Shown in pieces: positions 30,040 through 38,295 of a DNA stretch of 40,060 nt (position 1 is its first letter; each line of letters starts with the position of its first letter). The stretch is taken from positions 1 through 40,060 of the forward strand of contig CAIYVX010000006.1 of NCBI GenBank assembly GCA_903929765.1, read 5' to 3'. Both the position numbers and the translations under genes were made by a program. The notes below the pieces were generated by a model. It worked only from the letters and a program-made list of their open reading frames with translations, made no database searches and was not told the DNA's origin. This DNA is from an uncultured Planctomycetia bacterium. GTDB lineage: Bacteria; Planctomycetota; Phycisphaerae; FEN-1346; JAACEH01.

Positions 30040-31341
30040 ATGGGCATAAAACGCCAGCCGAAAATTTCCCGCGAACCACCGGGCCTCGCGCCGGCGGCGG
30101 CAGCAGCGACAAAGAACGTCCGCTCCGACTTCGCGGCCCTGCTCGCCGAGGTAAAAGGCCGCATTCAGTCGGCCCAGACCCGAGCCGTCCTGGCCGTAAA
30201 CACCGAACTCGTCCGCCTCTATTGGGACATCGGTCGCCTCATCGACGACCGCCAGCGCCGCGAAGGCTGGGGCGCCGGCGTCATTCCCCGCCTCGCCCTG
30301 GAATTGAAGAACGAATTGCCGGACCTGAAAGGCTTCTCCGACCGGAACATCGGCCGGATGATTGCCTTCTATCGGGCGTATCCCGACCCCACCGCAATTG
30401 TGCCACAAGCGCTGGCACAATTGCCCGCTACTTCAATTTTGCCACCGCCGGTGGCAAAATTACCTGAGTCCTCAATTTTGCCGCAGGCTGCGGCGAAATT
30501 AGACAAGAAAGCAATTTTGCCACAACCTGTGGCAAAATTGGGTGGCGAGCCGTTCTGGGCGTTGCCGTGGGCGCATCATGTGATCCTGATGGACAAGGTT
30601 ACTGACCGTTCCGCCCGCCGCTGGTACATGGAGCAAACCCTCGCCAACGGCTGGAGCAGGAACATCCTGGCCCTGCAGATCGACGCCCAGGCCCACCGCC
30701 GCCACGGCCAGGCTATCTCTAACTTTGCCGCCCTGCTGCCCGCGCCGCAATCCGACCTCGCCCAGCAGTTGCTCAAAGACCCCTACGTCTTCGATTTCCT
30801 GACCCTGGCCGAGCCGTTCCAGGAACGCGAACTGGAATCGCAGTTGGTGCGTCACCTGGAAAAGTTCCTGCTCGAACTCGGCCAGGGCTTCGCCTTCGTC
30901 GGGCGACAGTATCGCCTCGACGTCGGCCAAGAGGATTTCTATATCGACCTGCTCTTCTACCATCTGCGACTGCGGGCCTTCGTCGTCATCGACCTGAAGA
31001 AGGGCAAGTTCAAGCCCGAATACGCCGGCAAGCTTAACTTCTACTGCAACGTCGTCAACGACCGCCTTAAGCACCCCGCGGACCAACCGACCATCGGCCT
31101 GATCCTCTGCCAGACCCACGACCGGCTCCTGGCCGAGTACAGCTTTTCCGGCATCGACAAACCTATCGGCATCTCGACCTACGAACTGACGCGGGCGCTG
31201 CCGCTGAAACTCCGGTCGTCCCTGCCCTCAGTCGAGGAAATCGAAGCCGAACTCAGTGACGCCGTGAAGCGATCAGAACCGCCTAAGACGAAAAAAACTC
31301 GCCGCCGCAACCCCAAGACCAAGGGGGCGGGCCAGAAGTGA
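30040..31341 (+). CDS. YhcG/DUF1016-family PD-(D/E)XK nuclease-like protein
   Basis: About 433 aa. The N-terminal DUF1016_N region (TRAVLAVNTELVRLYWDIGR, then FSDRNIGRMIAFYRAYP) is followed by a repeat-encoded linker, then WAHHVILMDKVTDRSARRWY. The C-terminal nuclease-like domain has YIDLLFYHLRLRAFVVIDLK then KGKFKPEYAGKL (about residues 303-335), the PD-(D/E)XK catalytic layout, and LILCQTHDRLLAEYS. Proteins of this type are linked to restriction/defence loci and DNA processing. The ATG at 30040 is preferred over 29983, which would translate the promoter motif. A long Lys/Arg tail ends the protein. The linker holds four palindromic DNA units (see repeat). Confidence 0.9.
   Translation: MGIKRQPKISREPPGLAPAAAAATKNVRSDFAALLAEVKGRIQSAQTRAVLAVNTELVRLYWDIGRLIDDRQRREGWGAGVIPRLALELKNELPDLKGFSDRNIGRMIAFYRAYPDPTAIVPQALAQLPATSILPPPVAKLPESSILPQAAAKLDKKAILPQPVAKLGGEPFWALPWAHHVILMDKVTDRSARRWYMEQTLANGWSRNILALQIDAQAHRRHGQAISNFAALLPAPQSDLAQQLLKDPYVFDFLTLAEPFQERELESQLVRHLEKFLLELGQGFAFVGRQYRLDVGQEDFYIDLLFYHLRLRAFVVIDLKKGKFKPEYAGKLNFYCNVVNDRLKHPADQPTIGLILCQTHDRLLAEYSFSGIDKPIGISTYELTRALPLKLRSSLPSVEEIEAELSDAVKRSEPPKTKKTRRRNPKTKGAGQK
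30395..30540. repeat. four palindromes at an exact 39-bp period inside the DUF1016 gene
   Basis: Units at 30395-30423, 30435-30461, 30474-30500 and 30512-30540. Centres are 39 bp apart (13 codons). Arms are 11, 12, 13 (one mismatch) and 13 bp, e.g. CAATTTTGCCACA / TGTGGCAAAATTG. Encoded units are VPQALAQLPAT-, LPPPVAKLPES-, LPQAAAKLDKK- and LPQPVAKLGGE-like. The sequence is AT-richer than its surroundings. Confidence 0.9.
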
Positions 31342-31364
31342 TCTGCTGACGACCCGCCGGCCCC

Positions 31365-31382
31365 TTTTGTGGTATACTGCCC
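31365..31382 (+). promoter_or_regulatory. extended -10 promoter-like motif before the serine dehydratase
   Basis: TTTTGTGGTATACTGCCC with TATACT at 31373-31378. It resembles the motifs at 29974 and 33227. Confidence 0.5.
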
Positions 31383-31388
31383 ATCCGT

Positions 31389-31479
31389 TTAGAGCATTTC
31401 ACGTTTGCCTGTACTCTGGCGGCCTTCGGCGAGGCCATAGCCAGGCCGACTGGGCACGGGCAAGCGAGAACTGCTCTAA
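31389..31479. repeat. 91-bp MITE-like inverted-repeat element
   Basis: Ends TTAGAGCA (31389) and TGCTCTAA (31479), with further imperfect pairing inward (TTGCC/GGCAA). It sits in the 5' leader of the serine dehydratase, between the promoter-like motif and the ATG. Confidence 0.65.
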
Positions 31480-31531
31480 GCCTTGCCGTCCATCTGTCCG
31501 GCCTCCGGCCCATAGGGATAACAATACTGCC

Positions 31532-33076
31532 ATGAGCGAAGTCAGCCTGCTCAACGACGTTCTCGGACCGGTTATGCGCGGCCCCTCCAGCTCGCACACC
31601 GCCGGCCCGTTCTTCATCGGCCGCGCCGTCCGCGACATCCTCGGCCGCACCCCCGCCGAGGCCGCCATTTTTTTCGACCCCGCAGGCTCCTTCGCCCGCG
31701 TCTATCGCGACCAGCGCAGCGACCTGGGCTTCGCCGCCGGACTGCTCGGCCTGCCCATCACCGACCCCGACTTCGCCGCCGTCCTGACCGTGGCCCCGCG
31801 CCAGGGCCTCCGCCTGACCTTCGCCGCGCAACCCATCCCCGGCGCCGATCACCCCAACGCCGTCTTGATCGAGGCCCTCGCCGCCGACGGCCGCCGGCGC
31901 CGCATCACGGCCGCCTCCATCGGCGGCGGACAGATCCGACTCGACCGCCTCGACGATACGCCCGTCGCTCACGACGGCCGCCGGCCGCGACTGCTCCTCG
32001 TCGCCGCCGCCCCGGCCGATCCACTCGCCGAGGCCGCCCGGTTGCAGCCCGCGCCCCAACTTCGCCTCTTCGCCAACGCCGCCGATCCCTCCGGCCGCAC
32101 CGCCGTCTGCGAGGGTGACGAGGCCGCCCTCCGCTCTCTGGCCGACCGCGCTCGCGCCGCCGGAACTCTGCAAGCCGACCTCCTCCCGGCCACCGCTCTG
32201 CCCGTCCAGCACGCGCCGCCCTGGTCGCTCGATTCCGTCGCTTCCGTTATCGCCGCGGCCGGACCCGGCGGACGCCTTTCACAAGTCGGCCTACGCTACG
32301 AAGCCCGGTTGCTCGGGCTGACCGAGGCTCAGGCCGCCGCCGAAATGGGTCGCCGTTGGACCGTCATGGCCGACGCCGTCGCCGACGGCCTGCGCGGAGC
32401 CGCGCCGGCCCTGCCCCTGCGTTTCCTCACGCCGACGGCCGCCGGGTTCATGCAGGCCGGTCGCGACGGCCGCCTGCTTTGCGGCGGGCTTCTTGGCGTC
32501 GCCTCGGCCGCCGCCCTGGCCGTCATGGAAATTAACTCCACCGGCGGCGTGGTCTGCGCCGCTCCGACGGCCGGCTCGGCCGGCGTCATCCCCGGACTGC
32601 TTTACGCCATGCGACAGGAGCGTCACGTCGCCACCGACCGCCTCGTCGACGCCCTCTGGGCCATGGGCGTCGTCGGCGCCATGGTCGCCGAACGGGCCAC
32701 CTTCGCCGCCGAAGTCTGCGGCTGTGCCGCCGAGGTCGGCGTGGCCGCCGCCATGGCCGCCGCCGGTTTGGCCGAACTGGCCGGCGCCGCCTTGCCGGAA
32801 TGCCTCGAGGCCGCCACCTTGGCCCTGATGAACAGCCTCGGTCTGGTCTGCGACCCCGTCCAGGGCGCCGTCGAAATCCCCTGCCACGCCCGCAACCTCG
32901 GGGCCGTCGCCCAGGCCCTGGTCGCCGCCGAGGCCGTCCGGGGCGGTTTCCGCCCGGGCCTGCCCCTCGATGAAGTGATCGACTGCCTGCGCGACGTCGG
33001 CCGCCAGCTCCCCGCCACACTCCGCTGCACCAGCCTCGGCGGCCTGGCCGCCACCCCCACCGCCCGCCGACTCTAA
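31532..33076 (+). CDS. iron-sulfur-dependent L-serine ammonia-lyase (L-serine dehydratase), single chain
   Basis: A 514-aa protein joining the beta and alpha parts of the [4Fe-4S] L-serine dehydratase that turns L-serine into pyruvate and ammonia. The beta part begins VSLLNDVLGPVMRGPSSSHT. The alpha part has EINSTGGVVCAAPTAGSAGV and the cluster cysteines in EVCGCAAEVG (around residue 393) and DPVQGAVEIPCHARN (around 441-455). The ATG at 31532 matches the usual N-terminus; longer frames would translate the MITE. The enzyme is oxygen-labile, in keeping with an anaerobic or microaerobic host. Confidence 0.92.
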   Translation: MSEVSLLNDVLGPVMRGPSSSHTAGPFFIGRAVRDILGRTPAEAAIFFDPAGSFARVYRDQRSDLGFAAGLLGLPITDPDFAAVLTVAPRQGLRLTFAAQPIPGADHPNAVLIEALAADGRRRRITAASIGGGQIRLDRLDDTPVAHDGRRPRLLLVAAAPADPLAEAARLQPAPQLRLFANAADPSGRTAVCEGDEAALRSLADRARAAGTLQADLLPATALPVQHAPPWSLDSVASVIAAAGPGGRLSQVGLRYEARLLGLTEAQAAAEMGRRWTVMADAVADGLRGAAPALPLRFLTPTAAGFMQAGRDGRLLCGGLLGVASAAALAVMEINSTGGVVCAAPTAGSAGVIPGLLYAMRQERHVATDRLVDALWAMGVVGAMVAERATFAAEVCGCAAEVGVAAAMAAAGLAELAGAALPECLEAATLALMNSLGLVCDPVQGAVEIPCHARNLGAVAQALVAAEAVRGGFRPGLPLDEVIDCLRDVGRQLPATLRCTSLGGLAATPTARRL

Positions 33077-33097
33077 ATCCCCCTTCCCCCAGGCTCT

Positions 33098-33210
33098 GTT
33101 ACTCATCAAAAGACGGATCGGGTGGCCTGGCGGCCGTCGTTTGCCGCCAGGATCACGCGGCGCATGTCGGCAACTGCGGCCGACCTGGCGCCCCTCACAT
33201 GAGAAGTAAC
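33098..33210. repeat. palindromic intergenic element
   Basis: Outer arms GTTACTCATC and GAGAAGTAAC (imperfect) enclose a hairpin CCTGGCGG/CCGCCAGG (33126-33151). It probably acts as a terminator for the serine dehydratase gene or is a MITE-like remnant. Confidence 0.45.
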
Positions 33211-33226
33211 GAGTACTAGACTTCTC

Positions 33227-33249
33227 CCCCGGTTTGTGGTGAAATGCCG
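33227..33249 (+). promoter_or_regulatory. repeated promoter-like motif (copy 2) before the aldo/keto reductase
   Basis: CCCCGGTTTGTGGTGAAATG, then CCG, identical to 29974-29996, 50 bases before the ATG. Confidence 0.5.
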
Positions 33250-33298
33250 GCGCGTGGACTGGGCAGGATACATCAATTACCGGAAGGAGACTCATCAG

Positions 33299-34435
33299 AT
33301 GGAGTATCGGCGTTACGGGCGGACGGGGGCGGAGGTGTCGGTCCTGGCCATGGGCGGCATGCGCTATGAGAAGCCGCTGGAAATCGAGCGGATGGCGGAG
33401 ATACCGCTTTATCTATACGACCACGGCGTGACCTATTTCGACACCGCGCCGGGCTACTGCGACGACAAGAGCGAGATCATCCTGGGCACCGCCGTGAAGG
33501 AGATGAAGAAGCGGCGCGGGCGGCGGTTCCTGATTTCGACCAAAACCTTTGCGGCCACCGAAGTTGAAATCCGCAAACAGGTGGAGCAGAGCCTGAAGCG
33601 GCTGAACGTCGAGGCCATCGACTTTTATCACGTCTGGTGCCTGAAAAGCTGGGCGGAGTGGGAAGAGCGGCAAAAGGCCGGCGTGGCCCTGGCTTTCCGC
33701 AAACTGAAGGACGAGGGCCTGGTGCGGCACATCACGACTTCGGTCCACATGGACGCGGCGGACCTGGCCCGGCTGGCGGGCGAGGGCTTTTTCGAGGGCG
33801 TGACGTTGGGTTTCAGCGCTGCGAATTTTCAGTACCGCGAGGCCGGTGTTCAGGCGGCAGGGGCGGCAAAATTAGGCGTGATCGTGATGAATCCCCTCGG
33901 CGGCGGGGTCTACTGGCAGGCGCCGGATAAGTTCGCGTTTTTGAAGAGCAAGCCGGGCGACGACTTTGTGCGCGGCGGGATGCGGTTCGTGCTGAGTTTC
34001 CCCGAAGTTACCGCAGCGCTGGTGGGCGTGCGGAGCATGGCCGACGCCGAGCAGGCCGTGGCCGCGGCGGAGTCGCTGAAACTCTATTCGCCGAAAGAGT
34101 TCGAGACGGCGAAAACCCAGGCCCGCCAGGGGCTGGCCGACCTGTGTACCGGCTGCAATTACTGCAAGGAATGTCCGGAGGAGCTGCCGATAGCGCGGCT
34201 CATGGACGTCTATAATCAGATTGTCCTGGGCCACCCGGAGTACGTCTGGGGCATGGCCAAGTACGCCTGGGGACTGGGGGATCTGGACAAACTGGTGGCC
34301 TGCTGCATCGACTGCGGCAAGTGCGAAGACGCCTGCACGCAACATCTGCCGATCCGGGAACGGATGAAGGCCCTGGTGCCGCTGTGGGCGAAGGCGGAGG
34401 CGGAGTTTCAGGCGAAAGAAAAAGAGAAGAAGTAG
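33299..34435 (+). CDS. aldo/keto reductase with C-terminal [4Fe-4S] ferredoxin-like domain
   Basis: A 378-aa protein. The AKR barrel starts MEYRRYGRTGAEVSVLAMGG, with the catalytic Asp/Tyr region FDTAPGYCDDKSEIILG, Lys in RFLISTKTF, and the barrel end ALVGVRSMADAEQAV. The C-terminal part has two cysteine clusters, CTGCNYCKECP and CCIDCGKCEDACTQ, of the bacterial ferredoxin type. This Fe-S AKR subclass (predicted oxidoreductase of the aldo/keto reductase family) is common in anaerobes. The substrate is unknown. AAGGAG lies before the ATG at 33299; the longer frame would include the promoter motif. Confidence 0.92.
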   Translation: MEYRRYGRTGAEVSVLAMGGMRYEKPLEIERMAEIPLYLYDHGVTYFDTAPGYCDDKSEIILGTAVKEMKKRRGRRFLISTKTFAATEVEIRKQVEQSLKRLNVEAIDFYHVWCLKSWAEWEERQKAGVALAFRKLKDEGLVRHITTSVHMDAADLARLAGEGFFEGVTLGFSAANFQYREAGVQAAGAAKLGVIVMNPLGGGVYWQAPDKFAFLKSKPGDDFVRGGMRFVLSFPEVTAALVGVRSMADAEQAVAAAESLKLYSPKEFETAKTQARQGLADLCTGCNYCKECPEELPIARLMDVYNQIVLGHPEYVWGMAKYAWGLGDLDKLVACCIDCGKCEDACTQHLPIRERMKALVPLWAKAEAEFQAKEKEKK

Positions 34436-34490
34436 CGCCGGAGGCCGGGGCAGAATCCTCGGACCGGCCGGCGACCATTAGGCCAGAACT

Positions 34491-37184
34491 ATGACCGCAG
34501 CACTGCCGAAGACGAACATTACCTGTGCCCTGACGCCCCAGGGCGCGTTGACCGGCGCCATCTGCCCGTTGTTCTGGCAGCACGGCGAGCCGGACGAAGT
34601 GCTGCGCGACGAGTTGCGGGCGATGCACTCGGTCGGGATCCGCCAGTGTATCCTCGAAGCCCGGCCGCATCCGGACTACCTGGGCCCGGGTTGGTGGGCG
34701 TCGCTCGACACGATTTTCGACGAGGCCCAGCGTCTCGGGATGCAGATCTGGATCTTCGACGACTCGATGTTTCCCAGCGGTTTTGCCGGGGGGCGCATTC
34801 GGGACCGTCATCCGCATTTGCTGCGCGTTTTTCTGGCGGAGCGGCTGATCGACGCCTGCGGTCCGCTGCCCGGAGCGTCGTTTCGCATACAAGCCTGGCT
34901 GGCGCCCGACGAGCAACTGGTCGGCGTGGTGGCGGCGCGGCGAAACGATCCCGAGGGCGAAGCCCTGGACGGGGCGACGCTGGTGGACCTGAGCGACCGG
35001 GTGGCTGACGGGCGGCTCTATTGGGACGTGCCGGAGGGCTGGTGGCGGGTGTCGGTCCTGGTCCGGACGCGCCACGGGGCCGAGAGCGACTGGACCAACG
35101 ATTGGCTCAACCCGCTGGTGCCCGAAGCCACCGACGCCTACCTGGCCGAGGTTCACGAGGTCCACTATCGCCGATATGGGAAACTGTTCGGGACGACCAT
35201 TGCGGGCTTTTTCACCGACGAGCCGCGCTTCGGCAATGTGGCGACGTATGATGCGGTGCTCGGGCATTACGCCATGGTTCTGCCCTGGTGCGACGATCTG
35301 CTGGCCGAACTGGATCGCGACTGGCCGGGCGGTTTCCGCCGGGCGCTTCCGGCCCTGTGGCACGACGCGGGCGAGGTCTCGGCCCGCGCCCGCTATCGGT
35401 TCATGGACGTGGTCAGCGAACGGTTCAGCCGCAACTTCACCGGCAAGCTCGGCGACTGGTGCCGCGCCCACGGCGTGAGGTCGTTCGGCCACGTGGTCGA
35501 GGACAACAACGCCCACGCCCGGCTGGGCCATGGCGCGGGACCCTTCTTCCGGGCGCTGCGCGGCCAGGACATGGGCGGCCTCGACTTGGTCTACCAGGTC
35601 TGGCCGGGCCTGACCGAAGGGCGAATGCAGACCTGCTTCGGTCCCTGGGACCTGACCTTCTTCTACTGGGGCCTGGCCAAGATGGCCAGTTCGGCCGGGC
35701 ACCTGGAACCCCGCAAGGCCGGGCTGACCATGTGCGAAATCTTCGGAGCCTACGGCTGGCAGTTCGGCCTGACGGATATGAAATGGCTGACCGACCACGC
35801 CCTGGTGCGCGGCGTCAACTTCCTGATCCCGCACGCTTTTTCGCCGAAATACCCCGACGTCGATTGCCCGCCGCACTTCTACGCACGCGGATTCAATCCG
35901 CAGTGGCGGCACTTCGGCGTCTGGTCGGCCTATGCCCAGCGGTTGTGCCATCTGCTTTCCGGGGGCGACCACGTCGCTCCCGTGGCCGTGCTCTACCACG
36001 GCGAAGCCGAGTGGGCCGGCGACTGCGAACACTTTCAGCACGCCGTCCGGGCCATGGCCGAGCGGCAGATCGATTGCGACATCGTGCCGATCGACACGCT
36101 GCTGGACCACGATCTGACGAAGGCGGCGGACGGCGTGTTGACGATCAACCGCGAGCGCTTCAACTGCCTGGTGGTCCCCTTTGCCCAACGGTTGCCGGTG
36201 GCGTGCCTGCGGCGGATGGGGCAACTGCTTCAGGCGGGTGTGCGCGTGATCTTTACCGGCCACCGGCCCGAGGCGGCCGCCGATGCCGTCGAGGCGACCA
36301 AAGAACTTGCGGCTTTGCGGTCGCATCCGCTGGCGGCCGTGCGGCCCGTGGCCGAATTGGCCGAGGCCCTGATGTCGTGGCCTCTCGCGGACGACGTGCA
36401 GGTCGAACCGAGCGCGCCGCACCTGCGGTTGTACCACTACCGCCGCGCCGGGCTGGACCTGTGGTTCTGTGTGAACGAGGATGTGCGGCAGACCGTCGAT
36501 GCGGCCGTGCGGTTCCGCGATGGCCGCGAGCCGGTTGGTTACGACGCCCTGTCGGACTCGGTGATACGTCTGGCGAGCACGCGCGCGGGCGGCCACACGA
36601 CGGTGCAGTTGAAGCTGCCGCCGTATGGCTCGCTGATGGTGGTGTTTGCCGACGGCCCGTTCGGCGGGGCCGCCTTGACCGATCCCTCGCCGCTCGTAAC
36701 CGAGCTTGACGAACTCGCCGCCGTGACGGGCGACTGGACGGTCTCGACCGCCCTGGCCCAGGATTACCCGACGTTCACCTCGCGGCCCCAGATCACAGCC
36801 CTGGGCGATCTGTCTCATCCGGGACTGCTGCGCGGCTTCGGCGGAGTCATCGCTTACGAGACGACTCTTACTGTCCACGGCGGCGACGATAACGACTTGT
36901 GGCTCGACCTCGGGGTGCTGCACCAGGTAAGCGAGGTTTTCCTCGACGGGCGGCGCCTGGGCGTGCGCCTCTGTCCGCCGCACCTCTATCATTTAGGGCC
37001 GGTGGCGGCCGGCCCGCACCGCCTGCGTCTCGAAGTCACGACGACCCTCGTGGAACCCAATGGCGAAGACAAAGAGCCGCCCAGCAACGACAAGAACATG
37101 TTCCCCGCCAACACCTTCGACCGCGGCATGGCGCAAAAACCGCTGGGCTTGCTCGGCCCGGTGCGGCTTCTGCGCCGGAGGTAA
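34491..37184 (+). CDS. GH106-like glycoside hydrolase (putative alpha-L-rhamnosidase-type)
   Basis: An 897-aa protein without a clear signal peptide. N-terminal barrel segments (LRAMHSVGIRQCILEARPHP, GMQIWIFDDSMFPSGFAGG, TIAGFFTDEPRF) match large GH106/GH2-like glycosidases, in which the TDEP strand bears an acidic catalytic residue. Further barrel parts are VRSFGHVVEDNNAHARLGHG and HALVRGVNFLIPHAFSPKYP. Domain 2 (residues ~500-630) looks like a glutamine-amidotransferase-like/beta-galactosidase trimerisation fold. The C-terminal ~120 residues end in a galactose-binding jelly roll (VFLDGRRLGVRLCPPHLYHL). The family is probable but the exact sugar is not. The gene starts 55 bases after the AKR stop. 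Confidence 0.72.
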   Translation: MTAALPKTNITCALTPQGALTGAICPLFWQHGEPDEVLRDELRAMHSVGIRQCILEARPHPDYLGPGWWASLDTIFDEAQRLGMQIWIFDDSMFPSGFAGGRIRDRHPHLLRVFLAERLIDACGPLPGASFRIQAWLAPDEQLVGVVAARRNDPEGEALDGATLVDLSDRVADGRLYWDVPEGWWRVSVLVRTRHGAESDWTNDWLNPLVPEATDAYLAEVHEVHYRRYGKLFGTTIAGFFTDEPRFGNVATYDAVLGHYAMVLPWCDDLLAELDRDWPGGFRRALPALWHDAGEVSARARYRFMDVVSERFSRNFTGKLGDWCRAHGVRSFGHVVEDNNAHARLGHGAGPFFRALRGQDMGGLDLVYQVWPGLTEGRMQTCFGPWDLTFFYWGLAKMASSAGHLEPRKAGLTMCEIFGAYGWQFGLTDMKWLTDHALVRGVNFLIPHAFSPKYPDVDCPPHFYARGFNPQWRHFGVWSAYAQRLCHLLSGGDHVAPVAVLYHGEAEWAGDCEHFQHAVRAMAERQIDCDIVPIDTLLDHDLTKAADGVLTINRERFNCLVVPFAQRLPVACLRRMGQLLQAGVRVIFTGHRPEAAADAVEATKELAALRSHPLAAVRPVAELAEALMSWPLADDVQVEPSAPHLRLYHYRRAGLDLWFCVNEDVRQTVDAAVRFRDGREPVGYDALSDSVIRLASTRAGGHTTVQLKLPPYGSLMVVFADGPFGGAALTDPSPLVTELDELAAVTGDWTVSTALAQDYPTFTSRPQITALGDLSHPGLLRGFGGVIAYETTLTVHGGDDNDLWLDLGVLHQVSEVFLDGRRLGVRLCPPHLYHLGPVAAGPHRLRLEVTTTLVEPNGEDKEPPSNDKNMFPANTFDRGMAQKPLGLLGPVRLLRRR

Positions 37185-37239
37185 GCCGTACGGAAAGTCG
37201 GCTGGAGTACGTAACGATTGAATGGTTACTTCCAGGGTG

Positions 37240-37280
37240 CCACACCTTGGCCCCCGGCTGTATGGGGGCAAGGTGTGTGG
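37240..37280. terminator. REP-like hairpin after the glycosidase gene
   Basis: Arms CCACACCTTGGCCCCC and GGGGGCAAGGTGTGTGG with an eight-base loop. No T-tract. This GTGCCACACCTTG type of palindrome is probably a dispersed repeat. Confidence 0.6.
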
Positions 37281-37383
37281 GAGGCCGGCATACTTTCCCC
37301 GCGAAAACACCCAATTGTTATCTGCTCTGGATTACGGGGTGCCCGGTAGCACTCTTGAAGAAGGATAGAAAGGCATTTTCATC

Positions 37384-38139
37384 ATGGGACAATGCAAACA
37401 ATGCGGCAAGCGTCGATTTCTTCGCGGGTTTCCGCGGCGGCTCGATCTGCCGGAGATGCGGGCGCTGGTGAGCCACTGGCCGTGGCACAAGGTTCAGATT
37501 TGCCCGGAATGCCGACCGGCCTTCGACGCGGAATTCCGGCGGCGCATGGCCCTGATGGGACCGCAGGCCCTGGCCGAGGAAGGCGACGTGACGGCGACGG
37601 TCTGCCTGCTCTGCGGCACGCAGGAGGCCGAGGCCGGCTACGAGAAGTCGGCCCGCTGGGTGGACGCCGCAGGAGCGCCGCTGGCGACGCACTTCCTGGT
37701 TTGCGGCGCGTGCCGGGGCAAGATTATCGCCAATGGCATCGTTTCGGCGGCGGAGTTGCGGGAGACGAAAGATTTTCAGACGCTCCTGGCGGCGCTGCCG
37801 AAGGTGACGGACGACCTGGTGCGCCGCACCGAAGGCTGGTCGCCGGCCGAAGGTCCCGGGCCGGACGGAGCGGCGGAGGTGCAGCGCGGTTTGGACATCA
37901 TTCAGGCCAGTGTCGAGGCCGACAGGTTCTGGGGCGCGCCGCCGGGGGTATTGGCGAATTTGCCGGGCAAGCCGATTCGCGGCGCGATGCTCCGTCCGGA
38001 AAAGAACAACGCCATTCGCATGCACCTGGCACTGGAATGGCGCACGAGCCAGACCGACGCGCCGCAAGCCGTCGCGCTCAGGTTTTATCGGATGGGGAAG
38101 GGCTTCGTGGTGGTGCGCGGAGCGGTGAAGCCGGTTTAG
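37384..38139 (+). CDS. multi-zinc-ribbon protein of unknown function
   Basis: A 251-aa protein I do not recognise. It has four CxxC knuckles: CKQCGK (4-7), ICPEC (~39-43), VCLLCG (~74-79) and VCGAC (~105-109), pairing into two zinc ribbons. The rest is soluble and mixed alpha/beta, including GAMLRPEKNNAIRMHLALEW and an end strand AVALRFYRMGKGFVVVRGAV. No catalytic motif is seen. It may be a nucleic-acid or protein binder. No clear operon partner. Confidence 0.6.
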   Translation: MGQCKQCGKRRFLRGFPRRLDLPEMRALVSHWPWHKVQICPECRPAFDAEFRRRMALMGPQALAEEGDVTATVCLLCGTQEAEAGYEKSARWVDAAGAPLATHFLVCGACRGKIIANGIVSAAELRETKDFQTLLAALPKVTDDLVRRTEGWSPAEGPGPDGAAEVQRGLDIIQASVEADRFWGAPPGVLANLPGKPIRGAMLRPEKNNAIRMHLALEWRTSQTDAPQAVALRFYRMGKGFVVVRGAVKPV

Positions 38140-38165
38140 ACTGAATATTTCTTTTTCTTCTTCCT

Positions 38166-38295
38166 AGCCGCGTAGCGGCGTTTGATAGTAGCCACGCGGC
38201 GCAAGCCCGTGGTAATCGAACGCGAGAATTATTTTTTTTCTTCTTCACCCCTCTCCCTTGAGGGAGAGGGTAGGGTGAGGGTGCACCTGTTGCTC
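38166..38295. repeat. dispersed repeat module, copy 1
   Basis: Contains GCCACGCGGCGCAAGCCCGT, a T-rich link, CCTCTCCCTTGAGGGAGAGG, TAGGGTGAGGGTG and CACCTGTTGCTC. The same order recurs at 39606-39749. It overlaps the 3' end of the HTH gene. Confidence 0.8.

Noticed and set aside
30395-30540. Possible short CRISPR array
   Set aside because: Units are palindromes with about 11-bp spacers, in frame within a coding sequence, and no cas gene is nearby.
34200-36992. 930-codon open frame on the - strand opposite the GH106-like gene
   Set aside because: Its protein is rich in His, Gln and Arg without any domain pattern. It mirrors the codon bias of the well-supported + strand genes.
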